NCBI RefSeq assembly: GCF_009183365.2
Contig: NZ_CP068230.1
Location: 941,001 to 1,005,000 of the forward strand
Reading direction: 5' to 3'
From: Shewanella algae
Lineage (GTDB): Bacteria; Pseudomonadota; Gammaproteobacteria; Enterobacterales; Shewanellaceae
Length of the DNA: 64,000 bases
Shown here: piece by piece, positions 63,013-64,000 of the stretch
Numbering within the stretch: the first letter of the stretch is position 1
How the letters are laid out: every line of letters begins with the position of its first letter
Translations under genes and position numbers: made by a program
The notes under the pieces: generated by a model
Told to the model about the DNA's origin: nothing
What the model saw: only the letters and a program-made list of their open reading frames with translations
Databases searched by the model: none

Positions 63013-63822
63013 ATGATAATAGAAGAGCTGGACTTTGCCGCCATGTACCGCGAGCACCTGCAAAGGGCCGAACGTAGCCACAAGAGTGCCGAACACTGGG
63101 ATAAACGGGCCGAGAAGATGGCCGAGAACTGCGCCAGACCCAAGGACAGTTACTTGGAGGGCTTTTTCAAGCTGATGGATTTGAGTGATTGCGACACTCT
63201 TTTGGATATGGGGTGTGGCCCGGGCTCTGTGTGTCTGGGGCTGGCCGACAAGATGCGTGCCGTCTATGGCCTGGATTACAGCAGCGGCATGTTGGAAGTG
63301 GCCAAGCGCCGCGCAGATGCGGAAGGCTTGAGTAATGTCACTCTTATCCAAAGAGCCTGGGAAGATGATTGGAGCGACATCCCCGTGTGTGATATCGCAG
63401 TGGCGTCGCGCTCGACTCTGGTGGGCTGCCTCAAGAGTGCCCTGGAAAAGCTCAATCGCCAGGCCCGCAAGCGGGTTTATACCACTCATACTGTCAGCTC
63501 AACCTTTATCGATCCCGCCATTATTCAGGTCATAGGCCGTAAGCTAGTGACTCTGCCGAACTATCTGTATGCGGTGAATATTTTGCAGCAGATGGGCATT
63601 AAGCCCAAGGTGGACTTCATCGAGTCCAGTGGTTGCATGAACCAAGCCGAGAGTTACGCCCAGTTTGAAGACAACGTTGCCTGGTCGCTGGGGCCTCTGG
63701 ATGACGCCGAAAAGCTGCGGTTGCAGGAGTATTATCAGCGTCATAAGCAGCAGGGTAAACCGCTGCGAACCGGTGATCGCAGTTGGGCCATGGTTTATTG
63801 GGACGCTGTGGCTCTAGCCTGA
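63013..63822 (+). CDS. Class I SAM-dependent methyltransferase in transport operon
   Basis: The 269-residue protein has a Rossmann methyltransferase fold with motif I LLDMGCGPGSVCLGLA and VYGLDYSSGMLEVAKRRA. The N-terminus (HWDKRAEKMAENCARPKDSYLEGF) and a conserved region RSWAMVYWDA are shared with methyltransferases seen next to metal importers. The substrate is unknown. It begins 39 nt after the ATPase gene and ends at the operon terminator, so it belongs to the same transcript. A role in metal-complex handling or sensing is inferred. Confidence 0.8.
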   Translation: MIIEELDFAAMYREHLQRAERSHKSAEHWDKRAEKMAENCARPKDSYLEGFFKLMDLSDCDTLLDMGCGPGSVCLGLADKMRAVYGLDYSSGMLEVAKRRADAEGLSNVTLIQRAWEDDWSDIPVCDIAVASRSTLVGCLKSALEKLNRQARKRVYTTHTVSSTFIDPAIIQVIGRKLVTLPNYLYAVNILQQMGIKPKVDFIESSGCMNQAESYAQFEDNVAWSLGPLDDAEKLRLQEYYQRHKQQGKPLRTGDRSWAMVYWDAVALA

Positions 63823-63841
63823 GGCGATTGTCGAGTTTTTT

Positions 63842-63876
63842 ATACCCGGATTGCTCAAGGGATCCGGGTATTTTTT
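63842..63876 (+). terminator. Terminator after methyltransferase gene
   Basis: ATACCCGGAT / ATCCGGGTAT forms a 10-bp stem (63842-63871) followed by a run of six T. Confidence 0.95.
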
Positions 63877-63880
63877 AAGT

Positions 63881-63908
63881 ATCGATATATAGGTGTTTAT
63901 ATATCGAT
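63881..63908. promoter_or_regulatory. ModE box before the gene at the right edge
   Basis: ATCGATATATA-N6-TATATATCGAT is a perfect 11-6-11 palindrome. It matches the ModE consensus core CG-N-TATATA-N6-TATATA-N-CG, as does the box at 60145. It lies 21 nt before the partial gene that starts at 63930. Confidence 0.82.
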
Positions 63909-63929
63909 GTTATGTTGAAGGTCTGTAGT

Positions 63930-64000
63930 ATGAAACGAAAGAGTTATTACCCTATTTTGCCGCTGATGTTGGTTTCGCCATTGGCATTTGCCAATGGCAG
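63930..64000 (+). CDS. Partial gene: exported protein, possibly TonB-dependent receptor
   Basis: ATG 63930 opens a reading frame that is cut by the window after 23 codons. It encodes MKRKSYYPILPLMLVSPLAFA, a signal peptide. AAGG lies 9 nt upstream. Its place behind a ModE box and next to an importer with a periplasmic binding protein makes a TonB-dependent outer-membrane receptor likely, but the visible part cannot prove it. Confidence 0.6.
   Translation, partial: MKRKSYYPILPLMLVSPLAFANG

Overview
The window looks like the chromosome of a marine gammaproteobacterium, most probably Shewanella. This rests on the protein repertoire as I recognise it: PntAB, CysJIH, cobA-cysDN-cysC with a DASS-type permease, HemG, CcoG, a TIGR03899 protein, a DUF3144 protein and RpoN-linked type VI satellite loci. 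No rRNA, tRNA or CRISPR array was seen. All statements come from reading the sequence; no database search was run.

Positions 1-20917 hold two type VI secretion (T6SS) satellite modules built on a near-identical hcp-vgrG unit (1-2585 and 12378-14956). Module 1 is hcp, vgrG, a DUF4123 adaptor, a VasX-like membrane-active effector and an array of membrane proteins that are probably its immunity proteins: two intact A/B genes, a second A gene, a frameshifted B gene, and two 5' gene remnants. Module 2 is hcp, an evolved vgrG with a lytic-transglycosylase-like C-terminus, its likely periplasmic immunity protein, a DUF4123 adaptor, a Tle1-type phospholipase, a DUF2931 lipoprotein (likely its immunity) and a PAAR tip protein. 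A DUF6708 membrane protein lies between the modules. The hcp genes have a sigma-54-type promoter. The gene orders closely parallel the hcp-vgrG satellite operons of Vibrio cholerae.

Positions 21000-25920 hold two paralogous single-pass membrane proteins coupled to a zinc-ribbon rhomboid protease, a small secreted or membrane protein, a CBS-pair protein and a secreted esterase. Positions 26053-28287 are a 2.17-kb AT-rich cassette bounded by 65-bp perfect direct repeats of the 3' end of pntB. It carries one gene, a divergent FtsZ/tubulin-like GTPase, and no integrase. This is the best candidate for an undescribed system.

Positions 28244-45766 are mainly metabolism: pntAB transhydrogenase, cysJIH sulfite and PAPS reduction, an S41-like protein that seems to lack its catalytic serine, outer-membrane phospholipase A, and cobA-cysDN-permease-cysC for sulfate activation and siroheme. 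Positions 45832-59890 carry an MFS transporter, hemG with a b-type cytochrome-like partner, fadD, an FMN reductase, ccoG with an adjacent PAS/sigma-54 activator, a DsbD-gamma-like thioredoxin, LysE and LysR genes, a DUF3144 protein, ung and a chemoreceptor. A sigma-54 promoter and two palindromes before ccoG, plus the same palindrome before the activator gene, suggest a local regulatory circuit.

Positions 60145-64000 carry a BtuCDF/FecCD-type ABC importer, a methyltransferase and the start of a secreted or outer-membrane protein. Two palindromes matching the ModE box flank the set, so molybdate or tungstate, rather than iron or B12, is the more likely substrate.
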